NCBI GenBank assembly: GCA_946188155.1
Contig: CAMHUC010000021.1
Location: 1 to 50,301, forward strand
Direction of reading: 5' to 3'
Origin: an uncultured bacterium
GTDB lineage: Bacteria > Bacteroidota > Bacteroidia > Bacteroidales > Bacteroidaceae
DNA length: 50,301 nt
The position numbers and the translations under genes were made by a program. Under the pieces are notes generated by a model. It ran no database searches, was not told the origin of the DNA, and saw only the letters and a list, made by a program, of their open reading frames with translations. This document shows, in pieces, positions 16,555 through 26,000 of the stretch. Position 1 is the first letter of the stretch. Each line of letters opens with the position of its first letter.

Positions 16555-16607
16555 GTTGCCACTGCGTAATTTGTTGATAGTCAGCGCGTAACGCGCTTAG
16601 TGGCAAC
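16555..16607. repeat. Nested inverted repeat, family 3, element 2
   Basis: GTTGCCACT (16555-16563) pairs with AGTGGCAAC (16599-16607) around an inner palindrome GCGCGTAACGCGC (16584-16596). The same TGCCACT word as element 1 suggests one family. Confidence 0.75.
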
Positions 16608-16825
16608 AGTGGCATGAAAATCCGTGCAAACAGTTTTCAGACGGGGCCGCATCTGCATCGGGCCGTCCCTATGATCAGTCCTGCGGCTGGACCGTCGAAA
16701 GAGTCAAACAACTTGGTTGGTCCAGGCGGTGGAACTGTCAGAAGTATGGCATCCACGGGTGATATGTCCTGAACCTGTGGCGTTTTAACTTCAATAACTT
16801 CTTTAACTTCCGAAACATGAGTACA

Positions 16826-18373
16826 TTATTGAGATACAAATATATCAAAGTCTTTGTTATAGGCAGGCGACTGTATGGACAGCAGGTTGAGCACGGAGTG
16901 GAATACGAAGTGCTGGTCGATGACGGCAGGCAGGCTTTCCTGGGGCTTGTAGCTTCTGAAGCCTTCCGAAGTCCATACCAGGAATGGTATCTCGTATTGC
17001 TCCCTTGGTGCCAGTCGCATGGGCAGGCCGTGCATGAACATCTTGTTCTCACCGAGCGACTCGCCGTGGTCGGACACGAAGAGCATGGCCGACCTCCAGC
17101 CGTCCAAGGACTTCAGCATGTTGATAAGACTGTCCAGCAGGAAGTCGGTGTAGCGGATGGTGTTGTCGTAGGCATTGATCAGTCTGCCGGGGTTCTTCTG
17201 GCCCTCTTCGACATTCTCAGCCACGGGCTTGTACACCTCGAACTCCTTGGGGTACTTGTCGGCGTATTTTGGACCGTGGCTGGTGCTGGTGTGCAGCACA
17301 ATCAGCACCTTGTTCTTCGGGCTGGACTCTATGCGCTGGCGGAGCCCCTGGAGCAGAATGCCGTCATAGTAGACATTCTCACCGGGATACTGCTCGCCCA
17401 GGGCCTCGTTGGTGAGGTACTCACCGATATGTATCGGAGGCTCCCCCCAGTTGGATGTGCGCCACGTCACGTCGGCCCCTGTCCTGTAGGCATAGTTGGG
17501 CAGCAGCTCGTAGAGGCTCTCGCTGTCCTTGGGCTCGAGGATGGCCTTGGTGCCTGCCGTGGTGTAGGTGGCGCACGATGTGGCCTGATACACTTTCAGC
17601 CCCTCCTGCTTCGACAGCAGCGGATTGGTGTTGCGCCCATATCCGTAGAGCTGGAAATTTGCCTTCCTGGCCGACTCGCCAATGACGAGCACCACCACAG
17701 CCTTCTCCGTGTCGGCTATCCTGCCGTCGGGCAGCTTGATTTCCTCGGCCTGCTCGTCCTGGCTGAAGCTGACGATGCGGCACGTGTTCACAAGATACGA
17801 CCACGGCTGGAGCAGTCCGCCCAGCTCAGTGTCGTGCTGGCTTACCCACAGTGTCTGGCTGATGTTGGCCAATGCCGTAACAACGGCGATGGCCAGCGAG
17901 CATCCGCAGTAGAGTGCCAGCTGCCTGGCCTTCCCCAATACCACGGGCTGCAGGAGGCAGAACAGGGCTGGGAGTGCTCCCGCGCCAAGGATTGTCAGCC
18001 ACAGCGGCCAGCTGAAGAATCCCGATGCCTCAGAGTAGCGAGTGTTGAATACGTTCTCGATGGTTGTGGCATCAATGATCACATTGTAGGTGAGGATGAA
18101 GTAGACGGCCGTGGCGTTGATGAGTGCGAATACGGCCAGCAGGATGCGCCCGACAGTCCTCATGACGTACATCGTGAGACAGGTCATCATGAAGTTGAGC
18201 GACAGCATGATCACGGCCAGCGACACCATCAGCGCGACCTGGCCGCCGGTACTCTCATTGCTGTTGTCGGCGACATAACGGAAGAACGGTATGTTGTACA
18301 ACAGCAGAGTTCCTATGCTGACGATGCACGAAAAGGCAAACAGCGAAACGGGTTTACGTAACAGACTCTTCAT
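16826..18373 (-). CDS. Phosphoethanolamine transferase-like membrane sulfatase-fold enzyme
   Basis: 515 residues. Four or five membrane helices in the first 170 residues are followed by a periplasmic alkaline phosphatase-fold domain. Metal ligands and nucleophile are visible: IGES (Glu233), SCATYT with probable nucleophile Thr271, and SDHGES near 450. This is the architecture of EptA and related enzymes that transfer phosphoethanolamine from phosphatidylethanolamine to lipid A or another glycan. Substrate assignment is by family only. Such modification usually lowers cationic peptide binding. It lies downstream of the GH51 gene but is separated from it by a strong hairpin. Confidence 0.85.
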   Translation of the reverse strand: MKSLLRKPVSLFAFSCIVSIGTLLLYNIPFFRYVADNSNESTGGQVALMVSLAVIMLSLNFMMTCLTMYVMRTVGRILLAVFALINATAVYFILTYNVIIDATTIENVFNTRYSEASGFFSWPLWLTILGAGALPALFCLLQPVVLGKARQLALYCGCSLAIAVVTALANISQTLWVSQHDTELGGLLQPWSYLVNTCRIVSFSQDEQAEEIKLPDGRIADTEKAVVVLVIGESARKANFQLYGYGRNTNPLLSKQEGLKVYQATSCATYTTAGTKAILEPKDSESLYELLPNYAYRTGADVTWRTSNWGEPPIHIGEYLTNEALGEQYPGENVYYDGILLQGLRQRIESSPKNKVLIVLHTSTSHGPKYADKYPKEFEVYKPVAENVEEGQKNPGRLINAYDNTIRYTDFLLDSLINMLKSLDGWRSAMLFVSDHGESLGENKMFMHGLPMRLAPREQYEIPFLVWTSEGFRSYKPQESLPAVIDQHFVFHSVLNLLSIQSPAYNKDFDIFVSQ

Positions 18374-18380
18374 ATTTATA

Positions 18381-18412
18381 AATTGAGTCCACTTTTTAAG
18401 GTGGACTCAATT
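18381..18412. terminator. Strong hairpin between the GH51 and transferase genes
   Basis: AATTGAGTCCAC (18381-18392) and its exact complement (18401-18412) with an 8-base loop. It lies 8 bases past the GH51 stop and just before the transferase ATG at 18373, so it may end the first transcript or attenuate the second. Confidence 0.7.
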
Positions 18413-18419
18413 GTCAGGT

Positions 18420-20453
18420 TTACTTCTTTATCTTGTAGATACGGAATGCCGTGGCGGGCAGCTCATCGTTGATGACTGTCGACTTCTTGCCGGCCTCCAG
18501 CTTCAGCGTGCCGCTCTTCGGGGTGATCTTCTCCGGCTGGTCGAGGGTGTTCTCGTCGTCCATGCCGTTGTGGCATAGGGTGATGGTCTCTGCCGTGCGC
18601 TCACCCTTCATGCCTGTCAGGCTGATGGTGACGGGCTGTGCCTGCTTCGAGGTGTTCACCACCTTGACGATGACCTCGCCCGTCTGGCTGTCGAACACGG
18701 AGGAAGCGAACAGTCCGTCCTGTCCCGGCTGTCCTGCCACGGGCTTCTTGTCCATCGTCAGCTGCAGCACGTTGGTGCCCTTGTTCTTGGCGAAGAGCTG
18801 CTGCACGTAGTAGCTCACCGACTTGAACGAGCGCAGGTTGTCGAACCAGATGGCATCGGGGCGCCACTGCCAGCCGTCGACGTGGGCGAAGAGTGGGGCA
18901 TAGGTGGCCATGTGAACGATGTCGGCATTACGCTCGATGCCCGTCATGTGGGCAGCCTCTAAGAGTGAGGTGTAGTAGTGGTTCCACTTGTGCTTGTTGG
19001 CACCGTGGCAGGCATACTCGCCGGCGAACACCTTCGGGCCCTTGCGGTCGTAGCTGTCGTAGCGCAGGCCGTGGCTGAGGAACCACTCCTCGTTGCGGTA
19101 GTAGTGCTCGTCGTAGAGGTCCACCTTCAGCTCCTTCATGCGGGGCTGCAGCAGGTCGAAGTCCCAGCCCTCGCTGTTGGGGCCTGTGGTGCCGATGAGC
19201 TTCAGCTGTGGGTACTTGGCACGCAGGGCGGCGTTGAATTTCTTCAGGCGCTCGGTGAACACGGGGCCGTAGCCGCCGTGGGCGTCGTCGTAGTCCCACT
19301 GCTCGTTGCCCACGCCGAGGAACTTCAGGTTGAAGGGCTCGGGGTGGCCCATCTCGGCGCGCACCTTACCCCACTTGGAGTCTGCTGGGCCATTGGCGAA
19401 CTCCACCAGGTCGAGGGCGTCCTGGATGTAGCTGTCCAGGTCGTCGAGGGCCACATGCACGCCGGGCTTCGTCGGGTCGGGGTTCTGGAACTGGCAGCTC
19501 AGGCCGCAGGAGATGACGGGCAGCGGCTCGCAGCCGAAGTCCTCGCAGAGCTGGAAGAACTCGAAGAAGCCCAGTCCGTAGGTCTGGTAGTAGTCGGGGA
19601 AGAAGCGGTGGGGGAAGGTGTAGTGCCAGCGGTTCTCGTTCAGCGGGCGGTTCTCCACCGGGCCCACCGAGTTCTTCCACTGGTAACGGCTCTCCAGGTC
19701 GGTACCCTCCACGATGCAGCCGCCGGGGAATCGGAACACGCCGGGCTTCATGTCGGCCAGGGCCTGTGCCAGGTCCTTGCGCATGCCGTTCTCACGGCCT
19801 TTCCAGGTGTCCTTCGGGAAGAGTGAGATGTGCTCCACGTCGGTGGTCGTAATCGGGTCTTTGCCGTTGGCGAGCAGATAGATGCGCAGGGCAGCCTTCG
19901 CATCGGTGCGGGGCGACTTCAGCTCGGCGGTGTATTTCTTCCACTCCTTGCCGCTCACCGTGATGGTGGTCTTCACGAAGCGCTGGTCCTCGTCCATCGT
20001 GTTGTTGTCCACGAGGCTCACCTCCAGTACCGACTTGCCACCCTCCGGGCAGCGGGCCCAGACGGAGAAGCGGTACGAGGCATCCTTCTTCACGCCGATG
20101 CCGAAGAAGCCCTCGTTCTCCAGACCCGTGTACTTGTCGCGGTGGCCGGAGTACTTCAGGCGTACGAAGTGCGGATTGCGCTCGAAGGGACCGTCGTCCT
20201 CCACCTCGAACTTTCCAAAGGCCCTCCAGCCCATCAGGTGCTGGGGAAACTCGAACGAGCGATTCTTCACCATCTCGGCATACAGGCCGCCGTCGGCGGC
20301 GTAGTTGATGTCTTCGAAGAAAATGCCGTACATCGTTGACTGTACGGGTGCGCCAAGCTTGGCAGTCTTTACCTCCATCTCATGGCTCTGAGCCGACAAT
20401 GTCAGGGCGGAGGCGAGTGCAACAGCACTTGATAGAACTTTAAGTTTCATCAT
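18420..20453 (-). CDS. GH51 alpha-L-arabinofuranosidase
   Basis: 677 residues. The signal peptide (VALASALTLSAQ) is followed by the GH51 opening motif GIFFEDINYAADGGLYAEM, an inserted carbohydrate-binding-like beta-sandwich (about 85-200), a TIM barrel with probable acid/base Glu384 (VGNEQW) and nucleophile Glu479 (FAGEY), and a C-terminal beta domain. The enzyme releases arabinose from arabinan or arabinoxylan, here in the periplasm or outside. Two adjacent ATGs exist (20453 and 20450); either could be used. A TAATTTTG -7 box lies at 20497-20504. Confidence 0.93.
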   Translation of the reverse strand: MMKLKVLSSAVALASALTLSAQSHEMEVKTAKLGAPVQSTMYGIFFEDINYAADGGLYAEMVKNRSFEFPQHLMGWRAFGKFEVEDDGPFERNPHFVRLKYSGHRDKYTGLENEGFFGIGVKKDASYRFSVWARCPEGGKSVLEVSLVDNNTMDEDQRFVKTTITVSGKEWKKYTAELKSPRTDAKAALRIYLLANGKDPITTTDVEHISLFPKDTWKGRENGMRKDLAQALADMKPGVFRFPGGCIVEGTDLESRYQWKNSVGPVENRPLNENRWHYTFPHRFFPDYYQTYGLGFFEFFQLCEDFGCEPLPVISCGLSCQFQNPDPTKPGVHVALDDLDSYIQDALDLVEFANGPADSKWGKVRAEMGHPEPFNLKFLGVGNEQWDYDDAHGGYGPVFTERLKKFNAALRAKYPQLKLIGTTGPNSEGWDFDLLQPRMKELKVDLYDEHYYRNEEWFLSHGLRYDSYDRKGPKVFAGEYACHGANKHKWNHYYTSLLEAAHMTGIERNADIVHMATYAPLFAHVDGWQWRPDAIWFDNLRSFKSVSYYVQQLFAKNKGTNVLQLTMDKKPVAGQPGQDGLFASSVFDSQTGEVIVKVVNTSKQAQPVTISLTGMKGERTAETITLCHNGMDDENTLDQPEKITPKSGTLKLEAGKKSTVINDELPATAFRIYKIKK

Positions 20454-20496
20454 TCTGGTTTTTATAAGTTACTAGTTATAATTACTCTTCGTGATG

Positions 20497-20504
20497 CAAA
20501 ATTA
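20497..20504 (-). promoter_or_regulatory. -7 element of the GH51 gene
   Basis: Minus-strand TAATTTTG. I see no TTG at the expected distance, so the promoter may be weak or activator-dependent. Confidence 0.45.
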
Positions 20505-20526
20505 GTTAAAAAATTGCTGAAAAGCT

Positions 20527-20557
20527 TGCTTTTCTCGGATAAAAGCAGTAATTTTGT
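20527..20557 (+). promoter_or_regulatory. Promoter of the response regulator gene
   Basis: TTG at 20527-20529, 20 bases, TAATTTTG at 20550-20557. The leader would be about 58 bases. Confidence 0.6.
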
Positions 20558-20621
20558 GAATTATTAAGATATGATAGGCTGAAATAGAGGCTAACCATAC
20601 CGAATACATTAGTTAAAGGAT

Positions 20622-20978
20622 ATGAAGAAGATTTTAGTAGCAGAAGACAATGACAGCAACTTTATCCTGATGACGTACATCCTGAAGAAGTACTATCAGT
20701 TTGAGCGTGCCAAGAATGGCAGGGATGCTGTGGAAATGGTTGAAAAGGGCGGCTATGATATCGTTCTGATGGATATCAAGATGCCGATTATGGACGGACT
20801 GGAGGCCACCAAGGCCATCAAGGAGCGACATCCCGACCTGCCGGTGGTGGCACTGACGGCCAATGCCTTCGACAGCGACCGCCAGCTGGCCCTTCAGGCC
20901 GGGTGCGACGATTTCCTCTCGAAGCCAGTAAGCAGCGACTTGTGCATCAAGACCATCAGGAAGTTCGTGGGCGAGTGA
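20622..20978 (+). CDS. Single-domain response regulator (CheY-like)
   Basis: 118 residues, receiver domain only: acidic pair in VAEDND, phospho-acceptor Asp in VLMDIKMPIMDG, Thr in ALTANAF and Lys in LSKPVSS. It has no output domain, so it must act by protein contact. The sequence style is that of receivers attached to hybrid histidine kinases. Bounded by its own promoter and terminator; it is the last chromosomal gene before the island. Confidence 0.92.
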   Translation: MKKILVAEDNDSNFILMTYILKKYYQFERAKNGRDAVEMVEKGGYDIVLMDIKMPIMDGLEATKAIKERHPDLPVVALTANAFDSDRQLALQAGCDDFLSKPVSSDLCIKTIRKFVGE

Positions 20979-20992
20979 GATGACACGAAAAA

Positions 20993-21019
20993 AGAGGCTC
21001 CGGGTAGCCTCTTTTTTTT
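20993..21019 (+). terminator. Intrinsic terminator of the response regulator
   Basis: AGAGGCT (20993-20999) pairs with AGCCTCT (21006-21012), followed by eight T. It ends two bases before the island's left attachment repeat. Confidence 0.9.
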
Positions 21020-21021
21020 GT

Positions 21022-21035
21022 GTGATCCGTTTGGG
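21022..21035. other. Left attachment repeat of the Cas9 island (attL-like)
   Basis: GTGATCCGTTTGGG is identical and in the same orientation to 31708-31721, which is the 3' acceptor stem and start of the T-arm of tRNA-Lys. A 14-base direct repeat flanking about 10.7 kb with a recombinase gene next to one copy is the signature of tRNA-targeted site-specific integration. Confidence 0.85.
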
Positions 21036-21130
21036 ATTCAGAATTTGAAACAGATAGGAATAAATCTGAAATGATTTGCTTTGTAAATCAGGTATTTACA
21101 AGGTTAAATATATTAAACCGTTTCAAAAAT

Positions 21131-21180
21131 GTGGTGCAATAATATGGTTTGGTGGTGCAAAAAGAGTACCTTTGCACCAC
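21131..21180. repeat. Candidate integrase arm-type sites, left end
   Basis: Three GTGGTGCAA words: 21131-21139 (+), 21152-21160 (+) and 21172-21180 (inverted, as TTGCACCAC). Two more GTGGTGCA words lie near the right end (31630-31648). Function as recombinase binding sites is inferred from clustering. A TACCTTTG -7-like box (about 21168-21175) overlaps the third word. Confidence 0.5.
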
Positions 21181-21214
21181 GTTTTAAACACGCTTTAATA
21201 ATATAATAATAGGT

Positions 21215-22060
21215 ATGTCAGTATCTACAATAAACAGCTAAAGTTAGATATAGACACTGAAATTGACGCAATGGAAACAGCGTATCGCCAATTGTGTGAG
21301 GTCAAAGACAAAACTCGTATTACTGCGGAAGAATTTGAAGATGCTATATCGCAGGTTCTTCACCCTCAGAAGAATGTAAAGGCTCTGACAGAACTTACGC
21401 TCATAGACAGATTTTCCAAATTCATTGAAGACGGATTGCGTGATGGTGACTTTGGCGAGGGCAGACAGAAACATTATAAGGTGTCATTAGGTGAACTCAC
21501 CAGATTTCTTACTATCCAGCATCGGCTAAAGGTCACCCCTTCGGAATTCGACGCAGATGACCTGATGGATTTCCGACAGTTCCTATTTGACGAATATAAA
21601 TATGTTGAAAAGCATAAGAGTCTGTATGATATGTTCTCTGCAAGGAATATTCCAACAGAACGCCGTGACCAGAATACCGTTGCTACCAAAATGAAAAAAA
21701 TCCAAGCATTCTTTAATGAACTGATAGAGAAGGGGGAACTTTCAGCCTCTCCATTTATTCATTTGGGTAGGAACAAGAAACGAACGATGATGCGTGAGTC
21801 ATACGACCCACCAGTATTTCTCCTTCAAGATGAGTTTCTGAAGGTAAAGGATACTGAAGTTCCTGATACGTTACAGGAAACTAAGGACGCTTTCATCTTG
21901 CAATGTGCCTTCGGCTGTCGCATTAGTGAGTTTAAACGGCTGTCTATGGATAATATAGCTGTGTCGGATGATGGCGTCATGTACATTCATTATCTGCCAG
22001 AGAAAACTCTGAGAGAGAATATCGCACGTAAGGAGATAGAGGAACTATCTTCATACGGTT
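21215..22060 (+). pseudogene. Decayed tyrosine recombinase (island integrase)
   Basis: A 285-residue open frame runs 21271-22125. It contains the core-binding domain (about 1-180) and the first catalytic arginine (FGCRISEFKRLS), but no HxxR box or tyrosine; homology stops near 22050, where the frame switches to unrelated sequence. Bacteroidales integrases are about 400 residues. Upstream, ATGTCAGTATCT at 21215 looks like the normal MSVS start in another frame, so the arm-binding domain is also lost. Its position 240 bases inside the left att repeat marks it as the enzyme that once inserted the island. Confidence 0.75.
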
Positions 22061-22372
22061 GTCAAGAAAGCAGCCCAGGCATTGGCAGATTGGGCGCATT
22101 GCACAGCATCAATCTTCAGTCGTGATGTGGAACAAACCATCGGTCATGGCATCATTGCCCAATGCCATCTTAACGACCTCAATCCTCATGTCGAGTCCGA
22201 CCGGCAGGTGGCAGCAAGCAGTATCGCTGATATGGCAGACTCCATTGTTGGTAGAATTGGTAAATTTCAGTGGGAAATTGCCGTTGCCCGCATCGGCCAG
22301 CTTGCATCAGAAATGAGATTGTCAACGGGTGGTCAATCCATTGGTGGCAGTAATGGCCGCTCGGCCCAATAG
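22040..22372 (+). other. Unassigned reading frame after the broken integrase
   Basis: An open frame reading ...AAQALADWAHCTASIFSRDV... to SNGRSAQ, ending at 22372, lacks a convincing start and matches nothing I recognise. Composition looks coding, so it may be the 3' part of a gene joined to the integrase by deletion. The rest of 22373-22592 holds only a terminator-like hairpin and a promoter. Confidence 0.3.
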
Positions 22373-22466
22373 GACGCTTGCTCAAGCAAGAATGCAGACG
22401 AGTTAACGAACTGGGATGGAACAAAGAAGAAAGGGCTTGGGTGGTAATGATAGCTGAAATATATTT

Positions 22467-22495
22467 GAAAGATGCGGAGAAATGCCGCATCTTTC
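22467..22495. terminator. Terminator-like hairpin
   Basis: GAAAGATGCGG (22467-22477) and its exact complement (22485-22495) with a 7-base loop. It probably closes the transcript of the preceding truncated frame. Confidence 0.65.
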
Positions 22496-22535
22496 ATTTC
22501 CATTGACTTAATAAACTCTAAAAAACAAGTAATTA

Positions 22536-22567
22536 TTGCTTTGATTGAAGATTTTTCACTAACTTTA
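22536..22567 (+). promoter_or_regulatory. Promoter of the HTH regulator
   Basis: TTG 22536-22538, 21 bases, TAACTTTA 22560-22567 (one mismatch to TAnnTTTG). Confidence 0.5.
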
Positions 22568-22592
22568 CACCCAAACAACAAATCTGAATGAT

Positions 22593-22805
22593 ATGCAAGA
22601 CGTAAATCGCCTAAAATTAGTGCTGGTAGAACAGAAAAAGACCAGCAAGTGGCTGTCAGAAGAACTGGGGGTGAATCCATCCACCGTTTCCAAATGGTGT
22701 ACGAATTCCTCGCAGCCAGATATTGAAACTTTGGCTAAGATAGCAAAGCTATTGGAAGTCGGCGTCGAGGAATTGTACAATAAGAAGTTTATGGATTCCG
22801 TATGA
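22593..22805 (+). CDS. XRE-family helix-turn-helix regulator
   Basis: 70 residues forming one Cro/C1-type HTH: WLSEELGVNPSTVSKWCTNS followed by PDIETLAKIAKLLEVGVEELY. Small regulators of this kind in Bacteroidales often sit beside restriction or other defence genes. Here the next features are the tracrRNA terminator and cas9, so control of the CRISPR locus is possible, but a relic of a lost neighbour is equally possible. The 100 bases after it (22806-22906) show no gene. Confidence 0.88.
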   Translation: MQDVNRLKLVLVEQKKTSKWLSEELGVNPSTVSKWCTNSSQPDIETLAKIAKLLEVGVEELYNKKFMDSV

Positions 22806-22906
22806 GTTCGTCAAAGTACAAGATGGATGTGATATTCGGGTATAGGCGGAGTATAGGCAGAGCGTAAAGCGAGTTTATACCCTCTGAGGTGGCTCGAAGA
22901 CAGTAG

Positions 22907-22932
22907 AAAACAAAGCCTCTCCTAAGAGAGGC
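22907..22932 (-). terminator. Terminator of the tracrRNA
   Basis: Stem GCCTCTC (22926-22932 on this strand) with GAGAGGC (22915-22921), 4-base loop, then TTTGTTTT. This is the standard 3' end of a tracrRNA. Confidence 0.85.
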
Positions 22933-23020
22933 TCTAAGCTCACGAGACGCGAGTGTAAGATAAACTTCGGCTTGGATATTGCCTTATTGTGAATAGTAAC
23001 TCACAAAATGGTATCTTATT
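22907..23020 (-). ncRNA. tracrRNA of the type II-C CRISPR system
   Basis: Read on the minus strand it begins with an anti-repeat: AAGATACCATTTT (23005-23017) and CTATTCACAA (22987-22996) complement crRNA repeat positions 17-29 and 2-11, with an internal bulge between. Then come a nexus-like segment (AAGCCGAAG), a stem CTCGCG/CGTGAG, and a terminator hairpin GCCTCTC/GAGAGGC (22915-22932) with a T-rich tail. Its promoter is at 23026-23057. Length is about 113 bases. It is divergent from cas9 and in the same sense as the array. Confidence 0.88.
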
Positions 23021-23025
23021 GGGTG

Positions 23026-23057
23026 CAAATTTACGAATTATGTTTGACATAAACAAA
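23026..23057. promoter_or_regulatory. Overlapping divergent promoters of tracrRNA and cas9
   Basis: tracrRNA (minus strand): TTTG at 23054-23057, 20 bases, TAAATTTG at 23026-23033, giving a start at the edge of the anti-repeat. cas9 (plus strand): TATGTTTG at 23039-23046 with an imperfect TTA about 20 bases upstream, giving a leader of about 19 bases. The cas9 -7 box lies inside the tracrRNA promoter spacer, so the two should compete for polymerase. Confidence 0.7.
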
Positions 23058-23071
23058 TAAAACTGATAAAA

Positions 23072-26000
23072 ATGACGAAAATATTGGCTTTTGACCCTGG
23101 AACCAATTCTTTAGGAATGGTTTGTAGAGACACCATGAACGATAACCTCATGGAACAGATTACGTCTGGAGTGGATATTATTCGAGACAACACAGAACGT
23201 GACAAACGAGGGCGGCACAGCTCTGCTGCCGCGCAAAGACGCTCTTTCCGTAATGCCAGAACCAGATACCGTTCAGTTAAACGCAGAAAGCAGGCCACCC
23301 TAAAATTGCTCATTAAGCACAACTGTTGTCCTTTGGATATGGAGTCGTTGAATAAATGGAGGTTCGACGATGACGAAAAAGGCTATGACAGAACATTCCC
23401 TGTTCAGAATGTCGCTTTCATGAAATGGATAAACTTCGAGTTCGACATTGACGGCGAAGTGGTAAGGAGTGTCTATCGCCTAAGAGAAATACTTGCCACA
23501 AAGCCTCTTGACTATTCAAAGCCAGAGTCGTATATTATCTTGGGAAGGGCTATTTACAGTATCGCTGTTAGACGTGGATTCAAGAGTAGCCGCCTGGCAA
23601 TTGTAACTGATAACGAAGATGAAGAGCAACCTGAACTTCAGAAATCCGAAGAGGAATTGTCTGCAGGCCTTACTCAATATATGAGGGAATACAACTGCCC
23701 CACAGTTGGTGCTGCTTTCTCCAGAATGGAACGAGTGGATAAAATACGTATCCGTGCAAACAATGACTATAAACCTATTCGCAACCAGCTAAAAGAAGAG
23801 ATACGGAAAATATTTGAAGTTCAGAAACTCGACACTGGGAGTGAGCTTTACAAATGCCTGATGTCAGAGAAGAAGCATGAAGGAACCATCTTCTATAAGA
23901 AACCGCTAAAGTCGCAAAAGGGAAAAGTAGAGTATTGTACATTGGAACCACACAAGAGAAGATGTGCCAAGAGCCATCCCGCCAACGAATTTAATGTTGC
24001 ATGGCAACTGCTGAACAACATCAAGATAAAGCGTGACAACGGATGGGAGAGCATATCTCTCGACTTAAGGAAGACCATTTACAACAAACTGTTTGTGCGT
24101 AACCAAAAGCACTTCGATTTTGCAGAAATCAAAGAACTGCTGAAAAACGAACTACACACTCAGTTGGAATATAAAGTCAGCATCAATTATAGCGATAAGA
24201 AAAGCGTGCCAGGGTGTCCAGTCACATATTATCTTCAGAAGATCCTTGGCCCTTCATGGGAGACGGAACGGATACAAGGTACCAAGAAGCATCTGACGCA
24301 TGCCCAGAGGAGGAAGAATCTTTCATTGGAAGCAGAAGGTCACCTTACTGAATATACTGCAGAAGATATCTGGCACATTTGCTATGAGTCGGACGAGAAG
24401 CAGTTTATCAAGGACTTTGCCAAGAACGCTCTTGGTCTGCCACCCGCAAAAGTCATCAGCATGGGAGCCTTGTGGGAGAATATTCAAGACGGCTATGCCA
24501 ATCTCAGTCTTTGTGCACTCAAGAAAATCAATCCTTTCCTGGCAAGGGGCTACAAATATTCTGATGCCGTCATGCTGGCAAATCTGCCAAGTATCATGGG
24601 GGAAGGTCTCTTTCAGGAGAAAGAGCAAGAGATAGTGGAACTGATAGACAAAGAAAGGGCAGCCATCTCGAACGAGAATAGAATCTATGACATCACGAAC
24701 AAATTGATATCCGACTACAAGTCGCTAAAGATGGAAGACCTCGCCTTTGCCGAGCACAACTACGACTATTTGCTGCAAGAAGACGACATTGCTGATGTGA
24801 AGAAAGCTTGTGCTGAAAACTATGGCAAAGAGTGGGCCGCATTGACGAATGACCAGCAATCAGCAGTCGTATCGCAAGCGGCAGAGTTGTATCAGGAGTT
24901 TTTCTTTAGCAGTAAGCGCGACTATTACAAACGCGTCAACATGTCTGAAGCCATAAAGAAGGTGTTGGCAGATAAGTATCCTTCCCTCACCATGAACAAA
25001 TTGAATAAACTCTACCACCACTCCGACAATGCCTATTATCCCTCTGCTCATGAAAACGAAAACGGGATTCTTCAATTGGGTAGTCCTGCCAGAGGCAATC
25101 TTAAGAACCCAACAGTTTTGAAGGTGCTTTATAAAATCAAACAGAACGTCAATAAGCTATTGGCGAATGGAGATATAGATTCTGACACCATCGTTGTTGT
25201 TGAAAATGCCCGCGAAGCACTCAACGACTTCAATATGCGTTGGGCGATAGAAGAATATAACAGCAAGAGAGAACGGGAAAACAAAGCTATCGAAGATGCT
25301 CTCACTGATCTGGCCAAGGAATACCATTTAGCCTTGCCAAAGGATTGCGTGGCAATAGCACGACTCGCATTATATCAGAACGAGAACTTCACGCCCTACA
25401 ATCCCAATGAATCAAGACGACTTTACGACAAGTTGTATGAAAAGTACAAGTTATGGTTAAAACAGGGTTTCTTCGATTTCTATACAGGACGCCCCATAAC
25501 TGTGAGCGAGCTGTTCTCCCCAGACAACCTTGTAGAAGTTGACCATATTCTGCCTGTCAGCCAATCGTTCGACGATTCTATATCCAACAAGGTGCTGAGC
25601 AGTTCCAGATATAACAGCACTATCAAGGGTACCAAATTGCCTTGCGAACTGCCAAACTACTATGTTGACACTCCCGACGGCACTGCCATTATCCATCGCA
25701 TCCGTGAGATAGAGGAAAAGGTGAAATATCTGGAAGAAAAAGTTATCTATTGGAAAGGTCGTTCATCAAGAGCTGCCGACCCTGATTCGAAGAACAGTGC
25801 CATCAAGCAAAGGCACTTATGGCAAATGGAATACGACGAATGGAACCAACGGCTCACGAACCTTACTGCCAAAGAGATTACGCCCAACTTTCGTCACAAC
25901 CAGTTGAACGATACGCGAACCATATCCAAGTATGCGTATCATTATCTGAAGTCGGTATTTGGGCGAGTAGTGGTGCAAAGAGGTCAGACAACTGCCGTCT

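Noticed and set aside
16817..18361. 514-residue open frame on the plus strand
   Set aside because: Antisense of the phosphoethanolamine transferase-like gene, which has a signal, motifs and correct composition. Long antisense frames are common in GC-rich codon use.
22803..22868. 21-codon ORF overlapping the HTH gene stop (ATGA)
   Set aside because: Too short and low in information; no signal beyond the overlap.
22987..23060. tracrRNA on the plus strand with crRNA read left to right
   Set aside because: In that orientation the anti-repeat would need to match the GTTGTTTATGATAATG end of the repeat and it does not; the minus-strand reading gives correct pairing, a promoter and a terminator.
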